A DNA stretch of 58,071 nt from Candidatus Hermodarchaeota archaeon (GTDB lineage: Archaea > Asgardarchaeota > Hermodarchaeia > Hermodarchaeales > Hermodarchaeaceae): the NCBI GenBank assembly GCA_016840135.1, contig JAEOSX010000016.1:1-58071 (forward strand), given 5' to 3'. The notes under the pieces were generated by a model. The model saw nothing but the letters and a program-made list of their open reading frames with translations, searched no databases and had not been told where the DNA came from. This document shows positions 48,692-58,071 of the stretch, piece by piece. Numbering within the stretch: the stretch's first letter is position 1; each line of letters begins with the position of its first letter. Made by a program: the position numbers and the translations under genes.

Positions 48692-50884
48692 CTACATTTC
48701 AGCGAGGGGCAGGAGGACGCGAAAGGCTGCTCCTTGTCCTTTTTGTGGTTTCAGTAGTTCGATTGAACCCCCATAGGCTTCTAGGACACGTTTACATAAA
48801 TTCAGTCCCAAGCCCGTACCCGTAGAAGAGATGCCCCGCTGGAAGAGTTTTGGTAGGAGTTCACTGGGGATGCCAGGTCCATCATCGATGATGTCGATTT
48901 GTACGTGGTCACTAACAGGTGTAACTGTGACACGAACCGTTGGGTTAGGACCCGCGTGTTGAGCGGCGTTACGGAACAGGTTTTCAAAGACCAAGGGTAG
49001 TAGCCGCCCACTACTTGTGTACAAGGACCGCGCCTTGGGGTCAGATTCTATTACTACAGTTAGGTTGCTGTGGATTTGCTGGGCGCGTTGACCGAGATGT
49101 TCTAGGAGAGTGACAATTACTTTCTCCTCTTCCATTGGGATATGGAGCAGGGCGAGTAAATCAGCTATCCGATTAACAGCCACCCCTACCATCCGAAGAG
49201 TACTCCCAAGTTCGGAGTCTTTTGGTAGCTGTGTTTGTGCAAGTTCATAACTGCTCATGATTACCTGTAGGTCATTACCAATATCATGATGGAGCAGAGC
49301 AGCATAGAGCTCAAGATCTTTGTAAGCATTTAGGAGTTCTAGCTCGAATCGTTTTCGAACCGTGATATCGGAAACGATGCCGATAAGAGAAGTAACCTTT
49401 TCATCGCGTCTTATGGGAGCCAAGTGCAATTCCAAGTATTCCATATCGTTGCCAGGACTAGCACTTTGAACCTCAAGGGTCACGGTACGACTCTTTTGGA
49501 CTACCTGTTTTATGACCTCGTTTATTCTATTGTGAAACATCGGTTTGACGAAATCTAAAATACTGCTTCGTAATATCTCCTCTTTTGATAAGCCTGAGAT
49601 ACCCTTATTTGTGAAATAGATTTCGCCTTCAAGATTTGTCAGAAATATTACTGCAGGCGAGTTTTCTACTAGAGAACGGAACTTCTCCTCTGACTCCTTT
49701 AGCATTAATTCGGCATGCTTGAGCTCGAGGGGGACGCCGATGTGTTCAGCAATAACGTTGATTAATTCGCGTTCCTCTTTAAGGAATGGCCCCTCATGTA
49801 TGTCAGGTTTCTCCTCAAGGTAGTAGACCTCAACGCTTCCCACCAGTTTCCCTTGGATGATAATCTCCGCTGCCTGTTTCCAAGGCGTTTCACGGAAATT
49901 TGGAGTGGTGACAAGATGGTCTTTGAAGCTGATGCGACCGCAAGTGATTTCTGGGTACTGCCATGCTGGCGGGAGGATTTTCACAGCCTCTTTGAGAAAA
50001 GAAGGGATATCAAGATGCGGTCGGTTAGCAAGTAGTGTGATTCCATAAAGGCAGTTCAATTCCTTTAACCGCTCCCTCAGCGCCCACTCCACACGCTTTT
50101 GGCTAGTAATGTCTTGTACGGTACCCATCACTTGGATAACTTCATCATTTTCGTCACGAATGATTGTGGCGATTTCGTGGACATATCGAACTGTTTTGTC
50201 TGGGCACACTATTCGGTGTTCAATATCGACATCGCTTCTCTCCTTTAGAGCCCTTTCACGCTCAGCAATGAATGCCTTATAATCGTCAGGATGGATGGTC
50301 GCTTCAAATGATTCAACTGTTACTTCAAACTGGCTAGGATCCTGTCCGAAGATTTGGAACACTTCCTCAGACCAGTGGAGTTCATTTGTTTTCATATACC
50401 AATCCCAATAACCTACGTGAGTTAGATGCTGAGCATGACGTAGGCGTGCCGCGCTTACCCGAAGCGTCTCCTCCATCTGCTTTTGTTCGGTAACATCACG
50501 CCAAATACTCAGGATGTGCACCCCCTCTTTCGACTCTTGGTCTAGGCGTGATGCGTTTACAATGAAGAATTTCGACGCCTTCTCTGTCGACATCTTGAAA
50601 TGAATTTTGTAACCTGTTCCCTTGCTGTAGATGTGTTGCTCTAATTCTCCCCAACGTTTCAGAGCATCTCCTCCAAGTTGTTCAACCCAACTGGAGAGGG
50701 GGGTTCCTACTACATCTCGCCTCATCTTACCAAAGATAGAGCAGAATGCTTGGTTGACGACAACAATATTCTGGGCTGTATCTGTAATAATAATGCCGTC
50801 TGCTGAGGCGTGCAATGCACTCTCAAGAAATCTGATTGTACGTTGTGTTATGGTTAATTCATCTCTCCTACTCTGTTCATTCAA
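48692..50884 (-). CDS. Multi-PAS sensor histidine kinase
   Basis: Several PAS segments, H-box YAALLHHDIGNDLQVIMSSYELA, HATPase motifs FRNAAQHAG, IIDDGPGIPSELLPKLFQRG, GTGLGLNLCKRVLEAYGG. Confidence 0.93.
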   Translation of the reverse strand: MNEQSRRDELTITQRTIRFLESALHASADGIIITDTAQNIVVVNQAFCSIFGKMRRDVVGTPLSSWVEQLGGDALKRWGELEQHIYSKGTGYKIHFKMSTEKASKFFIVNASRLDQESKEGVHILSIWRDVTEQKQMEETLRVSAARLRHAQHLTHVGYWDWYMKTNELHWSEEVFQIFGQDPSQFEVTVESFEATIHPDDYKAFIAERERALKERSDVDIEHRIVCPDKTVRYVHEIATIIRDENDEVIQVMGTVQDITSQKRVEWALRERLKELNCLYGITLLANRPHLDIPSFLKEAVKILPPAWQYPEITCGRISFKDHLVTTPNFRETPWKQAAEIIIQGKLVGSVEVYYLEEKPDIHEGPFLKEERELINVIAEHIGVPLELKHAELMLKESEEKFRSLVENSPAVIFLTNLEGEIYFTNKGISGLSKEEILRSSILDFVKPMFHNRINEVIKQVVQKSRTVTLEVQSASPGNDMEYLELHLAPIRRDEKVTSLIGIVSDITVRKRFELELLNAYKDLELYAALLHHDIGNDLQVIMSSYELAQTQLPKDSELGSTLRMVGVAVNRIADLLALLHIPMEEEKVIVTLLEHLGQRAQQIHSNLTVVIESDPKARSLYTSSGRLLPLVFENLFRNAAQHAGPNPTVRVTVTPVSDHVQIDIIDDGPGIPSELLPKLFQRGISSTGTGLGLNLCKRVLEAYGGSIELLKPQKGQGAAFRVLLPLAEM

Positions 50885-50895
50885 GAGAAATCCTC

Positions 50896-53007
50896 CTAAC
50901 TCTTACCCTTTTGAAGCTTGGTGATTTTTACTGCAGTGTATTTATACTCAGGTTGTTTGGAGTGTATATCATAGACCGGATTTGTAACAAGATTTGCCAA
51001 TTGACCCTCACCGACACCAAGTAATTCACCATAATGAAAGGGTATGAAGACGGTCCCTGTCGCGACCTGATTTGAAAGACGTGCTGGTAGATGAGCGATG
51101 CCTCGGCGGGAGGTAACCTCTACCTCGTCATCCCCAGTGATACTGTAGCGTTCAGCATCTTTTGGATGAATTTCAATGAAGCCTAAGGGTTCGATGGAGT
51201 TGAGCTCTGGAGCTCGACCAGTGCGGGTTCGGGTATTGAAGTGCGACTTTACTCGACCGGTAATTAAAATGAGTGGGTACTCCGAGTCGACTGATTCAGC
51301 TGGCTCAAAGTAGTCCCGGGCAAGCAGCGCAGCACGGCCACCAGAACGGGGGAAGCGCCTATCAATGAACAGTCTAGGCGTGCCCTTATCATCAGGTATT
51401 CGGCAGGGCAGTTGCAGCCCCACCTTGCCTTGCAGGCGGTGGTAGGTGATACCACTTGCGTCGCAGATGCGGTCGCGAGTAAACCGCTTCCACTCCTCAA
51501 ACACCTCAACTGGTTGATTGTAAGGAAACTCCGCTTTGAAGCCCATAGCTCTAGCTACTAACCAAATGATTTCATAATCAGGTTTTGCTTCTCCTGGGGG
51601 TTCAATTATCTTCTCAACTAGCTCAATTCGCCGTTCGGAGGAGATGAAAGTCCCAGTCTTCTCACACCACTGAGCTGCAGGTAATACAACATCGGCAAGA
51701 CCAGTTGTTTCGGTGGGGAAGATATCTTGTACAATGAGAAGATCCGCTTTCGCTAGCCCCTTTCTGACCCATTGGCTGTGAGGTAAAGAAGCCGCGGGGT
51801 TTGTAGCCATCACCCATAGAGCGCGTATGTCACCTGAGTGTAGTCCCTTGATGATATCCAGAATTGAGCGGCCCACTAGTGGAGATAACTTTTCCACGGG
51901 AATATCCCAGAGAGTTGCCACTTCCTGACGGTGCTGGGGATTAGTTACCAAACGCATACCAGGTAGAAGATGAGATAACGCTCCCACCCAACGATTACCC
52001 AATGCATTAGCTTCACCTGTTATTGAAAGAGGACCAGCACCAAGGCGGCAGAAGTTGTCTGTCAGTAAGGATAGATTGAGCAGCGAGTTGACCTTGAATA
52101 CTGCCTGAGTTGAATGATGATACCCTTGGAACCAGAAGGTAAGCATCGCCTTTGCCTGACCAATAAGACGAGCCGCCTCAATGATTTTTTCTTCAGGACA
52201 TCCGGTAATAAATGCAGCTCTCGAGGGCGGATACAATTGCACGAGCGCTTTCAGATCATCGAAACCAGTACAGAAATTCTTGATACGGTCTTCATTGACC
52301 AAGCCCTCCTCTAGTAATACAAAAGCCAAAGCGTTGTTCAAAGCAACATCAGTACCCGGCTGTATTTGCAGATGAATGTCCGCGATAGCGGCAGTTGAGG
52401 TTCGCCTTGGATCAATAACGATAACCTTAGCACCATTATCCTTCTTAGCCCTCTGCAGGCGACGGAACAAGACAGGGACGCTGATAGCCATATTATTACC
52501 TGCAATAAGAAAGAGGTCAGCTTCTTCGATATCGTCGTAGCAGGTTGGTGGGGCATCCGCACCAAATGTTGAATGGAACCCCATTGCAGCGCTAGCCATA
52601 CAAAGACGGGTACTGCATTCCAAGTTGTTAGTGCCGATAGCAGCCCTCATCAACTTGTTAATTAGGAAATATTCTTCCGTCAAATTAATGGCTCCACCGT
52701 AGAAGGCTATGGCCTGAGGCCCATATTCTTGAATAATACTTTGGAGTCCACTTGCAACATGCAAGATTGCTTCTTCCCATTTCACAGGTAGTAGCGATCC
52801 TTCATTTCGTATCAGGGGCTGTGTCAGCCGGTCCTTTGCAGTGAAAATTTGGGGGTAGCTGGCAGGTAGAAGGCAAATGTCACCCTTGTTCGTGGGGTGG
52901 TCTTCCATACCACGGATACTTACAACCTTTCCCCCTTCGACACCAGCCATCAATCCGCATCCAAGACCACAAAACGAACAAGTTGTTTTATGCCATATGG
53001 TGGTCAT
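50896..53007 (-). CDS. Molybdopterin oxidoreductase (formate dehydrogenase alpha / assimilatory nitrate reductase-like)
   Basis: 4Fe-4S motif CSFCGLGCGLMAG...GDIC; STRLCMASAAMGFHSTFGADAPPTCYDDIEEADLFLIAGNNMA; C-terminal molydopterin-binding LITGRVKSHFNTRTRTGRAPEL. Confidence 0.9.
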   Translation of the reverse strand: MTTIWHKTTCSFCGLGCGLMAGVEGGKVVSIRGMEDHPTNKGDICLLPASYPQIFTAKDRLTQPLIRNEGSLLPVKWEEAILHVASGLQSIIQEYGPQAIAFYGGAINLTEEYFLINKLMRAAIGTNNLECSTRLCMASAAMGFHSTFGADAPPTCYDDIEEADLFLIAGNNMAISVPVLFRRLQRAKKDNGAKVIVIDPRRTSTAAIADIHLQIQPGTDVALNNALAFVLLEEGLVNEDRIKNFCTGFDDLKALVQLYPPSRAAFITGCPEEKIIEAARLIGQAKAMLTFWFQGYHHSTQAVFKVNSLLNLSLLTDNFCRLGAGPLSITGEANALGNRWVGALSHLLPGMRLVTNPQHRQEVATLWDIPVEKLSPLVGRSILDIIKGLHSGDIRALWVMATNPAASLPHSQWVRKGLAKADLLIVQDIFPTETTGLADVVLPAAQWCEKTGTFISSERRIELVEKIIEPPGEAKPDYEIIWLVARAMGFKAEFPYNQPVEVFEEWKRFTRDRICDASGITYHRLQGKVGLQLPCRIPDDKGTPRLFIDRRFPRSGGRAALLARDYFEPAESVDSEYPLILITGRVKSHFNTRTRTGRAPELNSIEPLGFIEIHPKDAERYSITGDDEVEVTSRRGIAHLPARLSNQVATGTVFIPFHYGELLGVGEGQLANLVTNPVYDIHSKQPEYKYTAVKITKLQKGKS

Positions 53008-53209
53008 ACCTTCACCTCATTTTGATTTGAGCCTCATTGGAGCTCTGGAATAAGGAAAACGGGTACAGCTACAAATCGGGAATCTATCCTTCTCTAACTT
53101 CCTAACCAGCTAGAGTTGGTAACCACTTCTGATAAGCTTTTGTAATCGTTAAGGAACCTAGGCTAGAAGCCTGCTGAAAGGCGTTTAATAATTTGAGGAG
53201 AGAGGAATG

Positions 53210-54109
53210 CTAATCGACTAGATTCTTTAGGTGAATTTTATGTTGGCCGAGTTTTCCGTCGAAGTTAACTGCGGATAGGCGAACAAGACCGGGAGATTTA
53301 GCTGCTGCATGGAGTGCTGCCTTCATTCCAGCCTCCACAGCTTGCCTGTTCAACCCATTGAGTACAATTTCTAAGACGCTAGTCACACCCTTGGGGACTA
53401 GGCTGTCAGGGACTTGTTCGCGAAGAGTGGGGCAGAGGCGCGTGTTCGTGGTTGCCTTGAGGAATTGATGACGATTAGCACCGACCTTACTTCCGCTGCG
53501 GCAGATACCACCAGGAAAGGGAGCGACGCATCCATCAACTTCATGGATTGCAGCAACAGCAGCTTCAGCAGCCTTGAGTGTTCCCTCAGGCGTTTTACCC
53601 ATTAATATTAAGTTCCCGCCGCCGACGCCCTTGGCGATTCCGAATTTTTCATCAATTATGAATTCGCCTTCGATTACAGGAATTCGCCACATAAGGAATT
53701 TTTCGCCAACGCGTTTCCGGTCTTCGAATCCGTCACCAAAGTATCTGAGTTGATCACCAACATCAGCCCATTCAGTAGCATTGTCTAGGGCGTTGAAAAC
53801 AGCAGTTGTTGGACAAGTCAGTATACACTGCCCTGTACGTTTCCGCAGTTGTTTGGCAAGGTCTTTTGTCTTGAGGGCGGCGAAGAGGAGTGTTATACCT
53901 GGTCGCCCATCGGGGGTCTCAGATGCTGGTATTATCCTATCGATTCCTGCTTCAATTTTACATTCAATTACAGAAGTTGCGAAGCCAGCAGTGCTTAACG
54001 CTGCAGTTCTCACCCATTCGGGAGAGGCTGCGGTAAACAGAATCCTGGCGACCTGCATGTCAAAGGCTTCTGCAAAAGTGTCTTCGATTTCTACGCCGTT
54101 TAGTTCCAT
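53210..54109 (-). CDS. ftr: Formylmethanofuran--tetrahydromethanopterin N-formyltransferase
   Basis: MELNGVEIEDTFAEAFDMQVARILFTA...ILTCPTTAVFNAL...YFGDGFEDRKRVGEKFLMWRIPVIEGEFIIDEKFGIAKGVGGGNLILMGK. Confidence 0.95.
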   Translation of the reverse strand: MELNGVEIEDTFAEAFDMQVARILFTAASPEWVRTAALSTAGFATSVIECKIEAGIDRIIPASETPDGRPGITLLFAALKTKDLAKQLRKRTGQCILTCPTTAVFNALDNATEWADVGDQLRYFGDGFEDRKRVGEKFLMWRIPVIEGEFIIDEKFGIAKGVGGGNLILMGKTPEGTLKAAEAAVAAIHEVDGCVAPFPGGICRSGSKVGANRHQFLKATTNTRLCPTLREQVPDSLVPKGVTSVLEIVLNGLNRQAVEAGMKAALHAAAKSPGLVRLSAVNFDGKLGQHKIHLKNLVD

Positions 54110-54158
54110 ATTGCGAACCCCGAACCAGATGAACTGAGGTGAGATAATAAAGTTTGCA

Positions 54159-55022
54159 TCAAATCAGATATGTTATCGCAAAACCGATGTAGGTAATTAC
54201 AAACAAGAGGTACATGTGCTTCCAAGAAACATGGTTTCCCTCTAATGTTAACTCATCAGGTTTTCTGAGAAGCAGGTAAACAATGTATAGTCCGTAGAAA
54301 GCTAGCATCGTTAGTGGTAGGGCTGCCGCAGATAGTATGGTAAATGATACGCCAATTGGGATTAGAAAGAATGGTAGCACGAGGAATGGAGAAATTATTT
54401 GTGCTGCTCTTTTTGGCCCATATCTGACTGGCAGTGTCATGATACGATAAACGCGATCACCTTTGATATCACTGAAATCCTTTGTAGTGGCTGCCCCCAG
54501 AAGGTAGAATCCAAATATACCTCCTATAAACCAGGGTAGTGCGATCTCGACAGGTTTTATAGTCACCCAGCCCGCGACAAATAGTAGACAACCCCTTACC
54601 AATGCTATAGACAGATTAGAGAGCACTGTGTGATTCTTCAGTCTAAGAGGCGGCGCGGAATAGAAGATAGTGATAACTACGGTGATCAACATGATTAGGA
54701 AAAATACTGGGTTTACGATATAAGAAAGGGTTACCGAGGCAGCGTAGATGACTCCTCCAAAGATTCCTGCCTGCCTCTTAGATAATCTCCCTGAAGGCAG
54801 GGGTCTTTCAGGCTTGTTAATTGTGTCTACATCGACATCAAAAACCTGATTCACTGCATTGGAGGCCCCATTAGCAAGCAGAGCAGCTAACGCTCCGACT
54901 AGGATTAATGGTGTGAAACTGACCACCGGTTCTACGTTCATTGCGATTAGAGCAGCTGTGGTAAATGCTATGAAGGGCGCTAATAGCGTGAAGGGTCTAA
55001 GTAACAGAAGATAATCCTTCAC
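54159..55022 (-). CDS. UbiA-family prenyltransferase
   Basis: NAVNQVFDVDVDTINKPERPLPSGRLS and YSAPPLRLKNHTVLSNL; GTG start at 55022 just after the radical SAM stop preferred over listed 55100. Confidence 0.9.
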   Translation of the reverse strand: MKDYLLLLRPFTLLAPFIAFTTAALIAMNVEPVVSFTPLILVGALAALLANGASNAVNQVFDVDVDTINKPERPLPSGRLSKRQAGIFGGVIYAASVTLSYIVNPVFFLIMLITVVITIFYSAPPLRLKNHTVLSNLSIALVRGCLLFVAGWVTIKPVEIALPWFIGGIFGFYLLGAATTKDFSDIKGDRVYRIMTLPVRYGPKRAAQIISPFLVLPFFLIPIGVSFTILSAAALPLTMLAFYGLYIVYLLLRKPDELTLEGNHVSWKHMYLLFVITYIGFAITYLI

Positions 55023-55024
55023 CT

Positions 55025-56200
55025 TTAAGCCCTCAATAGTTTCAGTTTGAAATAAGCCCTGAAAAGAGCTTTCATAATACTTAGTCGTAACCTCTTCCAC
55101 AAGTATCTTTTCTCAGTCAGGTATTTGCCTTCGTCGGGGAGCATGATAATACTCACGAGTATGTTTGGGGCGATGCCGATTGGTATGTTATTTTCTAGAC
55201 ATACTTCATAGACCCTCTTAAAGAGTGGAACCATGTCCTCCGTTTTAGGCGGATTCTCCTTCTCCAAGTCAGTTCCCACACAAGGTCTGAACACACATAC
55301 ATTACTTACTATCCCCTTAGAAGCAAAATGTTCTATGGCTTCAATTGTGCTTTCTGTACTTTCTAATCCTGCGATTATCTCACCAGAAACTTTTCCCTTT
55401 CCGAACAAACCTACACAGTATTCCATTGCATCCATGTATACTTTCTGTCCTATGTGTTGGTGTTTTCCAGGACATACCTCCTTGAACCTTCTTGGGTCGA
55501 ATATCTCTAAGCAGAAAGAGACATGATCAACCCCCAGCTCTTTGAGCCTATCATACTTTTCCAAGCTCTTGGAAGGAGGGCATTGCACCCCCACAAGCAG
55601 CCCTGTTCTATCCTTTATTGCTTGTATATAGGGTTCAAGCTCGTCTAGTGATGTACCCTCATAGTATCCAGTATTGAAATGCACAAATGTAATACCCACT
55701 TCTTTTCGTGCGGCTTGGACTGTTTCAACTACCTCTTCCACGGTTTTTTCGAGCTCTTCTGTCTCCCCCAAGGTTATTCCCACAGAACAGAACCTGCAGT
55801 TCTGTTTGGGTTTCATAGTCCAGAACCCGCATACCTTTGTAGGGTATATTGCAAGGTAAGTACCCTGCATCACCCCTATTCTAGACATCGGCTTTCCAGA
55901 ACTCGTCTTCTGAACATAGAAATGCGGTTCTTTAGGTAGAGTTACTCTGAATACTAGATCAGCGTCTTTTCTTAATACATACCTTCCTTTTTCTTTGTGT
56001 AATGTATAGGGAGAGTCCTTGCAGAAATGCTCTACAACGGGAGCGTTGACCCGGATGTTTTCAGGGAGAATCATTTCAAGACCACTTCCCAGTCCACCCC
56101 GGGTACGAAGTATCGGTGTGCCGTCTTTTTCCAGTTCGCAACTTTTATCGATACGCAGACCTTTACAGAACAAGTCTAGCTTCACATAGCCAGGGTTCAA
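55025..56200 (-). CDS. Radical SAM protein with C-x10-C-x2-C cluster motif
   Basis: YPTKVCGFWTMKPKQNCRFCSVG; FVHFNTGYYEG; LGVDHVSFCLEIFDPRRFKEVCPGK; GLESTESTIEAIEHFASKG. Confidence 0.85.
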   Translation of the reverse strand: MNPGYVKLDLFCKGLRIDKSCELEKDGTPILRTRGGLGSGLEMILPENIRVNAPVVEHFCKDSPYTLHKEKGRYVLRKDADLVFRVTLPKEPHFYVQKTSSGKPMSRIGVMQGTYLAIYPTKVCGFWTMKPKQNCRFCSVGITLGETEELEKTVEEVVETVQAARKEVGITFVHFNTGYYEGTSLDELEPYIQAIKDRTGLLVGVQCPPSKSLEKYDRLKELGVDHVSFCLEIFDPRRFKEVCPGKHQHIGQKVYMDAMEYCVGLFGKGKVSGEIIAGLESTESTIEAIEHFASKGIVSNVCVFRPCVGTDLEKENPPKTEDMVPLFKRVYEVCLENNIPIGIAPNILVSIIMLPDEGKYLTEKRYLWKRLRLSIMKALFRAYFKLKLLRA

Positions 56201-56391
56201 GTCAAAAGCTCCATTTTATAGCCGTTTATTGCCCCTCAGAATGCAGCATTGGTCTACTCGCCAATTTTTTATACAGCTTGCCGTACAACCTAAAACCGTT
56301 TAGGTCAGTTTCAGCCAATTCGAAGATGTTAAGCTGAAATATGGTACACCCCCTATAAGAGCTAGACCAACATCAAATGGAGTAAAAAACC

Positions 56392-57276
56392 ATGCCAAAA
56401 CGAGACGGAACGAAAGTTGTATTGCATTCAGAAATTGACCCAGAAGACCGTATCCCAATCAATGCAAGTGTTCTAACGCCTGACGTTATTGTGGGAAAAT
56501 CTATAGAAAAAATCAGGAAAATCAAACTATGGCATGGGAACAAACAGGTTCCACTAAGTAAGCTCTTTAGAGCAGGTTTCTCTGCCGGTTTGGACATGGG
56601 GGGTCCAACCCTTGATATACACGGCCCCATTTCGACTGTGCGACATCTGGGAGAAGATATGGAGAGAGGGAAAATCATTGTTCACGGCGATGTGGGGATG
56701 CACTGTGGCGTTCGAATGAAAGGCGGATTCATCAGAATAACTCGAAACGCGGACCATTGGCTCGGAGCTGAGATGTCGGGCGGCAAAATTCTAGTGGAAG
56801 GCGATGTAGGCGATAAAGCAGCCTCTGCATATCTTGGGAGCAAATATGGAATGAAGGGAGGTAGCCTTCACATCAAAGGCAATGCGGGTCACGAGCTGGG
56901 AATGGGAATGCGTCGTGGCGTCATCGTAGTTGAGGGCGATACTGACTCTTTTACTGGAACGCGGATGCTTGCTGGTACAATTTTTGTAAGAGGCAAACTC
57001 GGAAAGCGGGCTGGTGCTTCCATGCGCTATAAGGGTAGCATCATCGCTATCGGTGAAGCGACCGATCTGTTACCAACACACGTCTATAATGGTGAATACA
57101 AGTCGATGCTCTTTCTCCGCCTACTCTTTGACGCAATAGAGGGAGAAATCGCAGGAATCAAGTTCACAGAAAAAGAACGCGAAGGACCTTACAGACGCTT
57201 CACCGGCGATTTTGCGGCTGGCGGTCAAGGCGAACTCCTCTTCTTAAGCGAAAACAACACAAGCCTAGGAGGCTAG
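56392..57276 (+). CDS. fwdC: Formylmethanofuran dehydrogenase subunit C
   Basis: Repeated GxxMxGGxIxVxGDVG beta-helix pattern (GAEMSGGKILVEGDVGDKAASAYLGSKYGMKGGSLHIKGNAGHELGMGMRRGVIVVEGD). Confidence 0.94.
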   Translation: MPKRDGTKVVLHSEIDPEDRIPINASVLTPDVIVGKSIEKIRKIKLWHGNKQVPLSKLFRAGFSAGLDMGGPTLDIHGPISTVRHLGEDMERGKIIVHGDVGMHCGVRMKGGFIRITRNADHWLGAEMSGGKILVEGDVGDKAASAYLGSKYGMKGGSLHIKGNAGHELGMGMRRGVIVVEGDTDSFTGTRMLAGTIFVRGKLGKRAGASMRYKGSIIAIGEATDLLPTHVYNGEYKSMLFLRLLFDAIEGEIAGIKFTEKEREGPYRRFTGDFAAGGQGELLFLSENNTSLGG

Positions 57277-57280
57277 AACT

Positions 57281-58071
57281 ATGACTGATAAACGAAGCCT
57301 AAACAAACTCGCATTAGCTGCGGTAAAACAACTAGTTAAGAATAGTGACACATTACGTGTTAAAATTCACCGCGATAAAAACAAAACCACAATTATCGAC
57401 TGTGGAATAGAGGTCCCTGGAAGTCTTGAAGCGGGAAGACTCGTCGCTGAAGCCTGTATGGGAGGACTCGGCACCGTAGATATTGGTTCAACAGCTGTTG
57501 GTGAACATTTCTTTCCAACCGCGCAGGTCAGAACCGATGACCCTGCCCTAGCTTGCCTTGGCGCACAAGTTGCAGGGTGGAGCATCAAAGTGGATGACTT
57601 CTTCGCATTGGGATCAGGCCCTGCCCGCGCCCTTGCCCGCGTTGAAAAGAAACTCTTCGACCATCTCCACTACACCGATAAACACAATGAAGCAGTATTG
57701 CTGCTAGAAACTAGGACAATCCCTGGCTCAGCAGTCTGTGAACATATCGCTGAAAAATGTGGAGTAACGCCTGAGCACCTACACCTTCTAGTTGCTCCCA
57801 CCGCCAGTATCGCAGGATCTGTCCAAATCGCTGCCCGCATTGTAGAAACCCCCATCCACAAACTCGAAAACCTCAAATTCGACCCCCACAAAATCATTAG
57901 CGGAACAGGCGTCACTCCGATTGTACCAATTGCAAGAAAGGATAACCGCGCAATGGGTTTAACGAATGATGCAATCTTGATGATGGGACAGACCTTCTTC
58001 TACATCAAGTCAACCGAGGACGACGACATTGGGGCACTAGTGCAGAAGGTGCCCTCATCAACTTCCTCATC
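57281..58071 (+). CDS. mch: Methenyl-H4MPT cyclohydrolase, truncated by window end
   Basis: Direct translation from ATG 57281: MTDKRSLNKLALAAVKQLVKNSDTLRVKIHRDKNKTTIIDCGIEVPGSLEAGRLVAEACMGGLGTVDI; open to the end; absent from ORF track. Confidence 0.93.
   Translation, partial: MTDKRSLNKLALAAVKQLVKNSDTLRVKIHRDKNKTTIIDCGIEVPGSLEAGRLVAEACMGGLGTVDIGSTAVGEHFFPTAQVRTDDPALACLGAQVAGWSIKVDDFFALGSGPARALARVEKKLFDHLHYTDKHNEAVLLLETRTIPGSAVCEHIAEKCGVTPEHLHLLVAPTASIAGSVQIAARIVETPIHKLENLKFDPHKIISGTGVTPIVPIARKDNRAMGLTNDAILMMGQTFFYIKSTEDDDIGALVQKVPSSTSS

Noticed and set aside
1-58071. CRISPR arrays, IS elements, rRNA or tRNA genes
   Set aside because: By eye I found no regularly spaced direct repeats, transposase motifs or tRNA/rRNA signatures; a tRNAscan/Infernal run would be needed to exclude tRNAs fully.

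Overview
This 58 kb archaeal chromosomal window is densely coded on both strands, with about 59 supported genes. I found no rRNA, tRNA, CRISPR array or transposon. The core theme is H4MPT/methanofuran C1 metabolism: fwdD-fwdB, fwdA, fwdC, ftr and mch (cut by the window end), with cofE, a RimK-like ligase and a MobA-like gene. No mcr gene is visible. A two-repeat gelsolin-like protein (18217-18822) next to these genes suggests an Asgard lineage, which is inference only. Other modules are korDABC, sdaAB/sdaAA, PadR/arsM, a PadR-TRASH/CopA/YHS copper cluster, an ECF transporter operon and a PAS histidine kinase. The strongest candidates for undescribed biology are: (1) two paralogous ~1100-aa proteins (4515-7808 and 40945-44175) that join an N-terminal GNAT domain to a long beta-rich, mutarotase-like region without a visible signal peptide; (2) an ECF operon (33267-38001) whose YkoE-like S-component carries an extra C-terminal domain resembling a duplicated domain in an adjacent membrane-anchored protein, preceded by an inverted-repeat cluster that could be an operator or RNA switch; (3) a Cys-rich PadR divergent from arsM with two matching 18-bp operator-like sites; (4) a PadR-TRASH fusion regulating copper export. 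All assignments come from reading protein motifs by eye; no database search was run.
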